In this document: positions 51,196 through 59,559 of the stretch, in pieces
Position numbering within the stretch: position 1 is the stretch's first letter
Layout of the letters: each line of letters opens with the position of its first letter
From: JAUPKT01 sp964427855
GTDB lineage: Bacteria > Desulfobacterota > Desulfomonilia > Desulfomonilales > Desulfomonilaceae
Assembly: GCA_964427855.1 (NCBI GenBank)
Contig: CAYRVH010000012.1
Coordinates: 3,520 to 67,519, forward strand
Direction: 5' to 3'
Length of the DNA: 64,000 nt
Position numbers and translations under genes: made by a program
The notes under the pieces: model-generated
The model's database searches: none
What the model saw: the letters and a program-made list of their open reading frames with translations, nothing else
What the model was told of the DNA's origin: nothing

Positions 51196-51969
51196 ATGGA
51201 TAGGGCTGGACAACATGGCTGGATCATATTGTGCATGATGTTTTTTGGGGTGTTTCTGTTTGTGTGGCAGGGCGTCACATCCATGAGCAAAGGGTTGCCC
51301 GGTCCTCTACTGGTGGCGGAAACAGCATGGGAGTTCCTTTCCGATCCGTTTTATGTCAAGGGCCCCAATGATCATGGGATCGGCTTGCTCACCTTATACA
51401 GCCTGGCGCGACTTGCCGTCGGATTTCTTTCGGGAACCCTTGTGGCAATCGTTCTGGGCGTCATCCTTGGGTTGAACGCCATACTCTTCAAGGCCCTCAA
51501 CCCATTTATCCAGGTGCTGCGATCGATTTCACCAGTGGCCTGGATGCCTCTTCTGCTCTATTCGGTCCAAAACAGCGGGGTTACAGCTGTCCTGGTGGTA
51601 TTCATGGCCAGCCTGTGGCCCACCTTGGCAAACACTGCCTTCGGAGTCTCAAATATCAAGAAAGACTACCTCAGCATTGCCAATATCTTACAAATGAGAC
51701 CCATCACTAAAGTGTTTAAGGTCATACTCCCAGCGGCCGGCCCCACCATCGTGGCAGGTCTGAAAATCTCCATGGGCAGCGCCTGGGTCGCCATTGTGCC
51801 AACAGAGGCGCTGCTGGGGACGTTAGGTCTGGGATACTTCGTGTGGAACGAGTGGAACAATCTCTCCCTCGCCAGTGTTATCGTTGCGATCCTGGTGATA
51901 GGAGTCGTCGGGGTGATTGTGGACTACCTCTTCACAAGGTTGGCAATGCGTCTCGCATATGTTGATTAG
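51196..51969 (+). CDS. ABC transporter permease, NrtB/CynB-like
   Basis: 257 residues, about six membrane helices. The cytoplasmic EAA-type loop is represented by the segment ILQMRPITKVFKVILPAAGPTIVAGLKISMG (about 172-200), which contacts the ATPase. It is typical of the nitrate/sulfonate/bicarbonate/cyanate importer family and forms the channel for the ligand delivered by the upstream binding protein. AAGAGGAG precedes the ATG. It is separated by 56 bases from the binding-protein gene and 11 from the ATPase gene. Confidence 0.92.
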   Translation: MDRAGQHGWIILCMMFFGVFLFVWQGVTSMSKGLPGPLLVAETAWEFLSDPFYVKGPNDHGIGLLTLYSLARLAVGFLSGTLVAIVLGVILGLNAILFKALNPFIQVLRSISPVAWMPLLLYSVQNSGVTAVLVVFMASLWPTLANTAFGVSNIKKDYLSIANILQMRPITKVFKVILPAAGPTIVAGLKISMGSAWVAIVPTEALLGTLGLGYFVWNEWNNLSLASVIVAILVIGVVGVIVDYLFTRLAMRLAYVD

Positions 51970-51980
51970 GAGAGAGAATC

Positions 51981-52799
51981 ATGGCGCTTTTGGAAGTAGA
52001 CGGCGTGTCAAAATATTTTGCGACGCCAGGCTCAAAACAACCACATTGTGTGTTCAAGGATGTCCACTTTTCAGTTGCGGAACGGGAATACGTTTCAGTT
52101 CTGGGACACTCAGGGTGCGGCAAGTCTACGCTGCTCAACATTATTGCCGGCATTGACAAGGCTTCCGAAGGCTATGTCTATCTCGACGGCAAGGAAATTA
52201 ACGGTCCCGGTCTGGACAGAATGGTGGTCTTCCAAAACTTTGCCCTCATGCCCTGGCTGTCTGTCTGGGGTAACATACGTATCGCAGTGAAATCCGCGTT
52301 CCCCCACGAATCCCGACAGAAACTTCACGAGCGGATCCAAAAATACATCGAGATGGTAGGCCTTCGTGCATCCGAGCAAAAAAAGCCCGCCGCTCTTTCC
52401 GGCGGCATGAAGCAGAGGGTAGGGCTGGCACGGGCATTTTCAGTGCAGCCACGAATCCTCCTATTAGACGAGCCCTTTGCTCAGATTGATGCACTCACCA
52501 GAGGCTCCATACAGGAGGAACTCATAAGGATATGGGCCGGAACCGGCATTACGGTGTTCATGGTGACCCACGACGTTGACGAGGCAATCCTGCTGTCAGA
52601 TCGAATCATGCTTATGAGCCCGGGACCTCACGCAAGGATTGAAGAGCACATCAAAGTCGATATTCCGCGACCGAGAGAAAGGAGTACGGTCATTGAACAT
52701 CACTCGTATTACGCGATTCGCAATCAAATCATTCGATTTCTCTCTGAGAGAGCTCAGACACGACGGGAACTTCATGTCGTGGCATCAGGCCAAAAGTGA
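51981..52799 (+). CDS. ABC transporter ATPase, NrtD/CynD-like
   Basis: 272 residues. Walker A GHSGCGKST (about 43-51), Q-loop FQNFALMPWL, signature LSGGMKQRVGLARAF, Walker B ILLLDEPFAQID and H-loop VTHDVDEA. The MPWL and DEAILLSDRI segments are typical of nitrate/taurine/cyanate importers. It energises the cyanate importer. It is the last gene of the cyn unit; an 84-bp inverted repeat follows 60 bases downstream. Confidence 0.94.
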   Translation: MALLEVDGVSKYFATPGSKQPHCVFKDVHFSVAEREYVSVLGHSGCGKSTLLNIIAGIDKASEGYVYLDGKEINGPGLDRMVVFQNFALMPWLSVWGNIRIAVKSAFPHESRQKLHERIQKYIEMVGLRASEQKKPAALSGGMKQRVGLARAFSVQPRILLLDEPFAQIDALTRGSIQEELIRIWAGTGITVFMVTHDVDEAILLSDRIMLMSPGPHARIEEHIKVDIPRPRERSTVIEHHSYYAIRNQIIRFLSERAQTRRELHVVASGQK

Positions 52800-52858
52800 A
52801 AAAACGCCCCTACAGTCCACTCGTTCACTCAAATGGTGACCTGACTCACACAAATCAG

Positions 52859-52942
52859 CACACGCTCCTTCCGTGTCATCCTGCTCGTGATGAGAACGCG
52901 CCCGCTTCATACCGATGTATGAGGCTCTGACAGGAGCGTGTG
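52859..52942. repeat. Nested 84-bp inverted repeat between convergent genes
   Basis: CACACGCTCCT (52859-52869) pairs with AGGAGCGTGTG (52932-52942). Inside it TGTCA pairs with TGACA, and CTTCATAC-CGAT-GTATGAGG forms a second hairpin. It lies between the ends of the cyanate ATPase and the phenylacetate-CoA ligase and may act as a bidirectional terminator. There is no T-tract. Confidence 0.6.
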
Positions 52943-52984
52943 TCTGATCAAAGAGTGTTGGGCCAGGTCTCCGATGGGCTTCTC

Positions 52985-54259
52985 TTAGTCCCATTTCCTG
53001 ATATCTTCGATGGTTTTCTTGGCGTCGGCCAACGCGCCCGACGGCATCACTTTGACGCTCCCTTTCAGTTTCGTCACATCGCGCAGAGTCTGCTCCACCT
53101 TCTCAATAAGTCCGACGGTTTCCTCGCCCTTCAACTCTATTTCAAGGCACATTGTGTCGCGGTCGTCCTTGCGATCCACCACCAATCGACCTCGCGATAT
53201 TTCAGGATGGGATTCCAAGACCTTATGCACCTGCGAGGGATGGACGAACATGCCCTTAATCTTCGTCACCTCGTCTGCTCTGCCTAGGATCCTAGTCAGA
53301 CGAGGACCTGTACGACCGCATGGACAATCATCTTCCACTATCATGGAGATGTCGCCGGTGCCAAACCTCACCAGTGGGTAGATCTTGTTGTTGCAAGTGA
53401 CCACAACTTCTCCAACTTCACCGTTGGGCAATACCTCTCCTGTCGCGGGATCGCAAATCTCCACGATGACGTCGTAATGAATATGCATACCCGTGAGAGC
53501 CGGGCATTCGTACGACACGCATCCCACATCTGCAGTGCCGTACGCTTGCCTGGCGAGCAGCCCATAGTCGTCCACAAACTTTCGCCGCAGTGATTCCGGT
53601 ACCATCTCCGCCAGTAGTAATCCGACCTCCATCCTGAAGTCTTCCTTCACGTTCACACCCATCTCCTCTGCCTTCTTGAAAATTGCCATGAGGAAACTGG
53701 GCGTCCCCACGTAGCACGTCGCTCCCAAAGCCCTCATAATTTCCACTTGGGTTTTCGTGTTGCCCACGCCCGTGGGTATGACCGTGGCGCCCACTTCAAG
53801 AATACCCTCGTCAAACATGTGCCCAGCCGGAGTGAGATGATACACAAATGTATTGACCACGAGATCCCCCGGTCTAAAGCCGATGGCATACAACGCGGAC
53901 TTAAACCGCCAATAATCACGTACCCGACCCACAGGGTCGTATATAGGCCCAGGGGACTGATGTATCCTCACAAGGTCACCCACGGGCACGGTCAGGAATC
54001 CGCCAAAAGGCGGCCGCGTTTTTTGAGCCTCTGCAAGGTCGCGTTTGTGGATAATGGGCAGCTTTTGCAGGTCTGCAACGCACTTAATGTCAGCAGGCTT
54101 TACGCCCCGTTCATCCATTGCAGATTTGAGGGGTGTTCCTGAGTGGTATGCCAGGGTGACCACCTCTCGTAGGAAGCCTTCCTGATACGATCTTCGCGCC
54201 TCGGGAGACAATGTCTCGTTGGAGTTTATTATTCCTGAAGTCCTGTCAACATGATGCAT
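52985..54259 (-). CDS. Phenylacetate-CoA ligase family protein
   Basis: 424 residues from ATG 54259 (GCGGAGGTGAAT upstream). Adenylate-forming enzyme of the PaaK type: the N-terminal helical entry (LSPEARRSYQEGFLREVVTLAYHSGTP), the central AMP-binding motif QAYGTADVGCVSYEC (about 240-254) and the C-terminal FGTGDISMI and CGRTGPRLTRILGRADEVTKIKGMFVHPSQV. It activates phenylacetate or another aromatic acid to the CoA ester with ATP, feeding anaerobic aromatic degradation or salvage. The exact acid cannot be told. It is alone on its strand, not in a paa cluster. Confidence 0.9.
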   Translation of the reverse strand: MHHVDRTSGIINSNETLSPEARRSYQEGFLREVVTLAYHSGTPLKSAMDERGVKPADIKCVADLQKLPIIHKRDLAEAQKTRPPFGGFLTVPVGDLVRIHQSPGPIYDPVGRVRDYWRFKSALYAIGFRPGDLVVNTFVYHLTPAGHMFDEGILEVGATVIPTGVGNTKTQVEIMRALGATCYVGTPSFLMAIFKKAEEMGVNVKEDFRMEVGLLLAEMVPESLRRKFVDDYGLLARQAYGTADVGCVSYECPALTGMHIHYDVIVEICDPATGEVLPNGEVGEVVVTCNNKIYPLVRFGTGDISMIVEDDCPCGRTGPRLTRILGRADEVTKIKGMFVHPSQVHKVLESHPEISRGRLVVDRKDDRDTMCLEIELKGEETVGLIEKVEQTLRDVTKLKGSVKVMPSGALADAKKTIEDIRKWD

Positions 54260-54730
54260 ATTCACCTCCGCTGTGTGAGGAGTCAATACGACCTCGCGAA
54301 GACTCAGTCATCGCAACTAATACAAAGCTGATCAAGATGAGAAAAAACTAAAACGGACCGGAAAGCAAGGAAAAAGATGTCAAGCTGACCAAGGAATGGT
54401 CCCGCAGCCATTCACAAAAAGAACGTCTCACGCCCCTCGGTGGATTGCGAGATATCAGGGGCTGCAAAAAAATAACCGGCGTCGTCCATGCTTTGCTCCG
54501 GCATGGATGAGCACCGGTTATTTATTCTTGTGGGCCTAAGCCAAGCGTTCTCCCCATTCTTCGGGATGCGCACTCGCCTCTCAAACCTACCCCTGCTGTG
54601 AGGGGTGAATGGCAATCCTTTTTCACCTCGACTCGTGTGATCTTATTCGTCACGCCTCGCATGAGGACGCCAAGATCAGCCCGGGTCTCAGGGGAGTACT
54701 CCGCAGGTCAGTAGCGGCATCGCCAGGCTC
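54260..54730. other. Intergenic region with terminator
   Basis: 471 bases upstream of the ligase and downstream of the repeat protein. The only clear element is the minus-strand terminator at 54466-54522. About 208 bases between it and the repeat-protein stop show no gene and may be a long 3' untranslated region. Confidence 0.5.
54466..54522 (-). terminator. Rho-independent terminator of the CAPVV-repeat gene
   Basis: On the minus strand AATAACCGG ... CCGGTTATT with a second paired section TCCATGC/GCATGGA inside, followed by TTTTTTT. It lies about 208 bases after the stop of the gene at 54731-54994. Confidence 0.75.
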
Positions 54731-54994
54731 TTACCAGCACCACCACCGCCAAGGTCGCTTGACCTTGACCGCCACTACCGGCCCGCAATAGGTCGGTACG
54801 GCGCAAATCACAGGCCTCGGAACTGCCACGGTTACTACGGGAGCACACACCACAGGAGCGCAAACTACCGGGGCGCACACAACGGGAGCGCATACCACGG
54901 GCGCGCAACGCCATGCGAACGCATCACCTATGAGCATGCCAGCGCTAACCGCGATGCAGATGCCGGCCAAGATCAACAGTACCCTCTTTCTCAT
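54731..54994 (-). CDS. Exported Cys/Pro/Val repeat protein (five CAPVV units)
   Basis: 87 residues with AGGGGGT before the ATG. The signal peptide ends near residue 27 (SAGMLIGDAFA). The mature part is five perfect tandem CAPVV units (residues 30-54, DNA 54833-54907), then TVAVPRPVICAVPTYCGPVVAVKVK and a Trp-rich basic end (RPWRWWCW). Eight cysteines in about 60 residues suggest a disulfide-linked or metal-binding surface peptide. No family recognised. The codons of the units differ slightly, so the repeat is not a sequencing artefact. Confidence 0.75.
   Translation of the reverse strand: MRKRVLLILAGICIAVSAGMLIGDAFAWRCAPVVCAPVVCAPVVCAPVVCAPVVTVAVPRPVICAVPTYCGPVVAVKVKRPWRWWCW
54833..54907 (-). 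repeat. 15-base tandem repeat (five units) encoding CAPVV
   Basis: Five in-frame 15-base units with only third-position changes, inside the gene at 54731-54994. Gain or loss of a unit keeps the frame. Confidence 0.8.
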
Positions 54995-55088
54995 TTTAAT
55001 TACCCCCTGGGTTTGATCTCGAGGTTACTATACACTATTAATCGCAAAAAATCCAGCCACATGACAAATAAAACAGGTTGTTGCTATT

Positions 55089-56318
55089 TCATATTTTTAT
55101 CAGAAACCTGCGAAGCATTCTTATGGCAAAATCTGGAATATTCTTCTGCAAATCCCTACGGAACGCATGATCTTGAGACAGGATCATGTGCCTTACCGCG
55201 CCCTGCCAATAGCGCAACCTGCCCGTAGAGTACTTGACCGTTTTCCCCAGGATCGGTTGGTCAAGCGCAGCCTTTTCCAAGGCTATATACCAATTATCAC
55301 GAGCTATTACATCGATGTGTCGCTTCGCAGTGATGTTGCGTTGTTCCACGTCTAGTGTCCGCCAACTCTCGCGGAATGCTGTTTCGAGGCCGTCTCGCCA
55401 CGACGTGAAGGAATTCTCCACGATAAGGCCTGCCTTGATGTCGGTGTCTGTGTAAGGCGCTGCATTGCTGTACAGGGAAGGATGCCCGAAGCCTCCATAC
55501 GCCACCATCTTGATGTCGGATTTGCCGCGAATGAACTCCAGTGTGTCTTTGTCTCCAGCTGTTTCCAACGGCGCCAGGCCGATCAAAGGGGGCATCGAAG
55601 CCAGCAAAAAGTGATACTGCCAGAAAGGCAGTCTGCCTAACGAGATAACTCTACCGCCCTGTGACTCCAGACCAGAAAATGGCGTTCCGACATGATACAG
55701 CGGAAGATCGTACCGCTCTATGAACTGCCTCACAGCCGCCGTAAAAGACGCCCGATTTGCGAAAAGAGGCAATGCGTCGCTATTGGTTAACAACACACCT
55801 CGAGGTCTGTAAGGAGTCCGCAGGGTCGCAGGAAAATCAAAGGATTGGGGACACACGACTACCTTTTGAGAGAGCTTCACCCCAATATCGGCCTCCAGCA
55901 TAGCAGCCAATCTCACAGAAGGCACCGTCAGCACGCGGCATGCTCTGATCGCCTTGGCAACCGTCTCCCCGTGCAACTCTGATTTGGAAAGGTATGAAGG
56001 CGAGCCAAGCATGAAATCATCGATGTCGTAAAGATATGCGCTCCCCACTCGTTCCTCGAGATGTCCTATGAGATCTGAAAATCGAACCCTCTGAAGCCAT
56101 AGCGCATGAAAAAGCTGATCGTCTGGTACATTGAAGAGTGTCGGGTCTGTCACGAAGTAGTCAGCAATAAGGCCTTGTCTTTTCAAGGTCAGCAGCGGCA
56201 TATCTAAACGCAAAGGTCTCACAAAACCTGCGTCCTCGGTCACTGCCAGCACATTGATTTTCAAAGGGCGGCGTACCACAACGACTCCCCACATCGCGTC
56301 TGCGCGCACAAAGCCCAA
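55089..56318 (-). CDS. Glycosyltransferase-like hypothetical protein
   Basis: 409 residues, from an uncertain TTG start (AGAGG close upstream; an ATG at 56294 also fits). Two Rossmann-like halves are suggested: KINVLAVTEDAG near the N-terminus and, later, DAL...YHVGTPFSGL, PPLIGLAPLETAG and an acidic segment. This resembles the donor-binding half of GT-B glycosyltransferases. No classical E-x7-E signature is found with confidence. It lies 42 bases after the family 2 glycosyltransferase on the same strand, so it likely works on the same glycan. Confidence 0.6.
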   Translation of the reverse strand: MGFVRADAMWGVVVVRRPLKINVLAVTEDAGFVRPLRLDMPLLTLKRQGLIADYFVTDPTLFNVPDDQLFHALWLQRVRFSDLIGHLEERVGSAYLYDIDDFMLGSPSYLSKSELHGETVAKAIRACRVLTVPSVRLAAMLEADIGVKLSQKVVVCPQSFDFPATLRTPYRPRGVLLTNSDALPLFANRASFTAAVRQFIERYDLPLYHVGTPFSGLESQGGRVISLGRLPFWQYHFLLASMPPLIGLAPLETAGDKDTLEFIRGKSDIKMVAYGGFGHPSLYSNAAPYTDTDIKAGLIVENSFTSWRDGLETAFRESWRTLDVEQRNITAKRHIDVIARDNWYIALEKAALDQPILGKTVKYSTGRLRYWQGAVRHMILSQDHAFRRDLQKNIPDFAIRMLRRFLIKI

Positions 56319-56360
56319 GCACCTCTAGGAAAAATTGCCGTATGAAATCCACGAACACCA

Positions 56361-57452
56361 TCAAACATTATGGCGCAACCCTACCATTTCCATGCCCATT
56401 TCACCCATCAACGCGATTTTTTTTTTTTTTTTACGCATTGCGCGCCGGACTCGTTTCTTGCGCAACTGGCGAACGCAATAGTCGAGCATCCATGCGTCCT
56501 GGCCCTCAAGACGATCGAAAGCCCCCATGTGGCCTTGAGCACTGTACACCCGCCATAGCCCAAAAAGGCTGAACAACTCAAAATCCACTCGTGAATTTTG
56601 CTTTAAGGCCGTGAATACGTCTCGGAGCGCGTCCATGGATGCGGGTTGCTGCTCCAGATAGGCCGAGACCTGCCACGCGAGCGCCATATTATCCTCGATT
56701 TGACCAGCGGCGTCATCCTCTCTGATAGTGTTTCCTCCGTGGCGACGGTAATCAGTGAGCTCTTCTTCAATCACCGTGAACGTCTGCCTCGAGGCTAAAG
56801 AAAGAAACATGAACCAATCATGGACATACCTCAGAGCTACAAACCCCCCTGTATCCATTAAAACAGAGCGCTTTGCGAAAAGGCTTGACGTGCTGATCAA
56901 ATGGTTTGCGGCCAACAGTGACGAAAACAGCGATGAAGCCTGTGATGACTGCCGCTTCATGGATCGGTACCGCGCAGCGTAATATGAGTATTTCGCGAAA
57001 GGCTCGCCTGATTCGTCAATGTACCTCACGCGTGAAGCGCTCGACTCAAGGCCCGGGTGTTGGTCGTGAACATGTAGATGACGCTCGAGCTTATGGGGCA
57101 GAAAACGGTCGTCCGAATTGAGGAACGCGATCCAAACGCCTTTCGCTTCAGAGATGCCGCGATTCAACGCCGCATGGGCCCCTGCGTGAGGCTGTCTCAA
57201 AAACCGCAGGCGATGATCCTTGCAGTGCTGTACCACGTCGGCTGTGCCATCGGTGGAACCATCGTCAACGACTATCATTTCCCAGTCGTTGACCGTTTGG
57301 CGAAGCACTGATTCCACGGCCTCGCCTACGAAACGCGCGTGATTATACGCAGGAATGACAACCGTTACCAAAGGCGTGTGAGACGTTCCCATGTGGCTCG
57401 TGTCTCTTTCAAGAGATTCAGATTGCGCCCCCGAAGCGACAATGCTTTTCAT
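56361..57452 (-). CDS. Family 2 glycosyltransferase with poly-A tract in its 3' end
   Basis: 363 residues. A GT-A domain with VTVVIPAYNHARFVGEAVES, VVDDGSTDGT (about 62-71) and the metal-binding FLNSDDRF (about 110-117). The C-terminal part is helical. It transfers a sugar from a nucleotide donor to a growing glycan. Near the end the frame runs through 16 A's (five Lys codons, RKKKKKI); the last 18 residues depend on this tract. Start uncertain (ATG 57452 or 57392), since neither has a strong ribosome site. Confidence 0.88.
   Translation of the reverse strand: MKSIVASGAQSESLERDTSHMGTSHTPLVTVVIPAYNHARFVGEAVESVLRQTVNDWEMIVVDDGSTDGTADVVQHCKDHRLRFLRQPHAGAHAALNRGISEAKGVWIAFLNSDDRFLPHKLERHLHVHDQHPGLESSASRVRYIDESGEPFAKYSYYAARYRSMKRQSSQASSLFSSLLAANHLISTSSLFAKRSVLMDTGGFVALRYVHDWFMFLSLASRQTFTVIEEELTDYRRHGGNTIREDDAAGQIEDNMALAWQVSAYLEQQPASMDALRDVFTALKQNSRVDFELFSLFGLWRVYSAQGHMGAFDRLEGQDAWMLDYCVRQLRKKRVRRAMRKKKKKIALMGEMGMEMVGLRHNV
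56417..56432 (-). repeat. 16-base homopolymer within the glycosyltransferase gene
   Basis: A16 on the coding strand. Loss of one A would give two further residues (S-R) and a stop. Gain of one would give five (N-R-V-D-G) and a stop. The present length encodes an 18-residue tail after the lysines. Confidence 0.9.
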
Positions 57453-58140
57453 GCTGGTCTGTCAGGGCCTTTGATCAGCGGACCATCACCCGAGCAGAGG
57501 GGCTTCTAAGCGAGGACTACCGTCATCTTCACTGCGTGATTCTCGAATGTATACGGGTTTTTCGGAAGTACTCTCACATTCGATGTCATGGCCGTGATTT
57601 CGAGCCGCCTTCTTCTGTCATTGCAACCGCTTCCCTGCATGTCCTTTCGGGCCGTTCACCCCTGTCCTTTCGAGCCGTCCACCTCTCTCCTTTCGAGCCG
57701 TCCACCCTTGTCATTTCGAGCGAAGCGAGAAATCTTGATCCCGCGAGAAAAATTTCTCAGCAGCAAATCTCCTTCGAAATGACATGGCGTCGCAGCGTCT
57801 CACGCTCCTTCGAGCCCCGCTCCTTCAAAATGAGAAGATTTCGGCTCTCCTCGCTCCATGGCGGCTTCCGAAAGTACTCGCTCACTCGATGTGATGCGGA
57901 CCTCATTCCAACGGAAATTCCGGGAACCGCCACGTATGATCGACCTTACCACTTCCTCTCGAGATCACAAAATCATAAAATAAATTTGGTAGTCCTGACG
58001 TACCTGCGGTTGACCGCCGCGGGCCCCGTCGCCAGAAAGTAAAAAATGAAGAAACCTTGAAAAAACCAGTTGAAATTATTGTTGGTTCACATTACTTGTT
58101 CGATCACTACTTCATTGAGGAATCTCTGGAGAATGATGAC
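57453..58140. other. 688-base intergenic region dominated by repeats
   Basis: The open frame here (57536-58042) is repeat DNA read in frame and has no ribosome site or protein-like composition. The region holds three 23-bp tandem units and a family A repeat (57640-57786). Around 57960-58050 it becomes A+T rich before the next gene. Confidence 0.65.
57640..57786. repeat. 23-bp tandem repeat merging into family A inverted repeat
   Basis: Units at 57640, 57663 and 57686 share TCCTTTCGAGCCGTCCACC with one to three changes. A fourth unit at 57709 starts the same way (TGTCATTTCGAGC) but continues as the family A palindrome. That copy ends in CTTCGAAATGACA near 57785 and shares 28 identical bases with 3709-3736 in inverse orientation. 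Confidence 0.75.
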
Positions 58141-58659
58141 ATGGGAACAAAAACACTTGCGCTGGTCTTTGTAGGCGCCGTTCTGGCGACATCCGCGAGC
58201 TATGGCTGGGACAATCTTCGGCCGCCAAATACCGCGTCAGGGGCGGCAACTTCCCAATCCATTGCAGCGTCGCAGTCCTATTCCTCGTCAAACCCATCTT
58301 CTGCGCCGCCTGTTCCCAATGCGCCGCAGGGGAGCATCTCCAGCGACGCTTCCATGCCCGTGGACTCCTCAGGATGGCCTGTATACCCCTATCCATCCTA
58401 TCACAATCCCTTTTACAGCGAAAATTCAGCGAGAGACCTGTTTTCAGGTACTGTTGACTGGATTATAGGATTCCCTTCCACCGTGATGGATCGTGTCTCG
58501 AATTTTTTAGATCGGAAGGTCTTTCCCCAGACGCCAGCGACGCACGGCGCGGGATCGCCGAATCCCAAGGCCGTGCAGCCGTTGTACGTGGCGCCGGAGA
58601 AACCCGCAACTCTTCCACCGGCAAAGCCCTATCTCAGAGATGAAGCAAAAGGGCGTTGA
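58141..58659 (+). CDS. Exported Ser/Pro-rich hypothetical protein
   Basis: 172 residues from ATG 58141 (GGAGAATG upstream; the earlier in-frame ATG is not supported). The signal peptide ends near SASYG. It is followed by a Ser/Ala/Pro-rich linker (about 30-85), a short conserved-looking core (VYPYPSYHNPFYSENSARDLF and a helical segment with GFPSTVMDRVSNFLDRK) and a Pro-rich end. Function unknown. The next gene, pcm, starts 21 bases later, so the two may be co-transcribed. Confidence 0.65.
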   Translation: MGTKTLALVFVGAVLATSASYGWDNLRPPNTASGAATSQSIAASQSYSSSNPSSAPPVPNAPQGSISSDASMPVDSSGWPVYPYPSYHNPFYSENSARDLFSGTVDWIIGFPSTVMDRVSNFLDRKVFPQTPATHGAGSPNPKAVQPLYVAPEKPATLPPAKPYLRDEAKGR

Positions 58660-58680
58660 GCTGCAACTGGGCGCAACTGC

Positions 58681-59346
58681 ATGCGGACCACTCATGAAAA
58701 TGATGAATACGAATTGGCGCGAAATGCCATGGTGGAGCGCCAGCTTGTCGCGAGAGGCATTCGCGATCCCCGCGTCCTTGATGCGATGCGGATTGTTCCG
58801 AGACATCTCTTTGTGGACGAACGCCTACGCGTAGAGGCCTATGACGACAACCCACTTTCCATTGGTTACGGCCAGACCATCAGTCAGCCATACATGGTTG
58901 CCGTCATGACCGAGCTCCTTGCGCTTGGAGGCGGTGAGCGTGTACTAGAAATCGGTACAGGGTCGGGCTATCAGACGGCAGTGCTGGCGCGTCTTTGCAA
59001 TTGGGTTTACAGCGTTGAGCGCATACACGCGCTTTCTCTCCGCGCCCAAAGAACACTTGAACTGTGTGGCTATCGCAATATAACCTTCAAGGTCGGAGAC
59101 GGCAGCCGAGGCTGGCCCTCAGAAGCCCCTTTTCAAGGAATTATCGTCACCGCGGGCTCGCCCACCGTGCCGCAGGTGCTCTTCGATCAATTGACAGAAG
59201 GCGGCGTCCTCATTATCCCCGTGGGAGACAGGATCTCCCAAACGCTCAAAAGGGTCGTCAAAATAAACGGCCGGATGAAGACGGAAAGTCATACGCCCTG
59301 CCGCTTTGTGGACTTGGTGGGCCAATACGCATGGACAGAGGAATAG
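58681..59346 (+). CDS. pcm: Protein-L-isoaspartate O-methyltransferase
   Basis: 221 residues, standard length. N-terminal MVERQLVARGIRDPRVLDAM, then PLSIGYGQTISQPYMVAVM, SAM-binding motif I VLEIGTGSGYQTAVL (about 87-101) and IIVTAGSPTVPQVL. It methylates isoaspartyl residues in damaged proteins with S-adenosylmethionine to start repair. pcm next to an NlpD-like gene repeats the surE-pcm-nlpD order of other Gram-negatives. surE is not present. Confidence 0.96.
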   Translation: MRTTHENDEYELARNAMVERQLVARGIRDPRVLDAMRIVPRHLFVDERLRVEAYDDNPLSIGYGQTISQPYMVAVMTELLALGGGERVLEIGTGSGYQTAVLARLCNWVYSVERIHALSLRAQRTLELCGYRNITFKVGDGSRGWPSEAPFQGIIVTAGSPTVPQVLFDQLTEGGVLIIPVGDRISQTLKRVVKINGRMKTESHTPCRFVDLVGQYAWTEE

Positions 59347-59559
59347 GGAACGTCTGAACGGCCCATGAACATCGACATCGAACTGATCCCCGGCCGCCAT
59401 GAACGATGACCGCCTCACATTGCGCCGGGACGACACGACAGCTCCATCGCTCGAAGTGGAAGCCCTTCACGCTGCAGATGGAGCCGGATTCCATGAAGAT
59501 GAAGCCGCCCGTATGCGCCCTCTGAGTATGCGGAGGGTCTGCGTGCACGGACAGCGCTC

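Noticed and set aside
54466..54522. Riboswitch in the large hairpin region upstream of phenylacetate-CoA ligase
   Set aside because: It is a two-part stem followed by T7 on the minus strand, more simply explained as a terminator of the upstream gene, and no riboswitch consensus is visible.
57536..58042. 168-codon open frame between the glycosyltransferase and the exported protein
   Set aside because: It runs through tandem and palindromic repeat DNA, has no ribosome site, and its translation is low-complexity Ser/Arg/Pro with no protein-like pattern.
59347..59559. Possible remnant gene between pcm and the NlpD-like gene
   Set aside because: Short frames such as a 14-codon and a 64-codon one are present, but none has a good ribosome site or recognisable family; I cannot support a pseudogene call.
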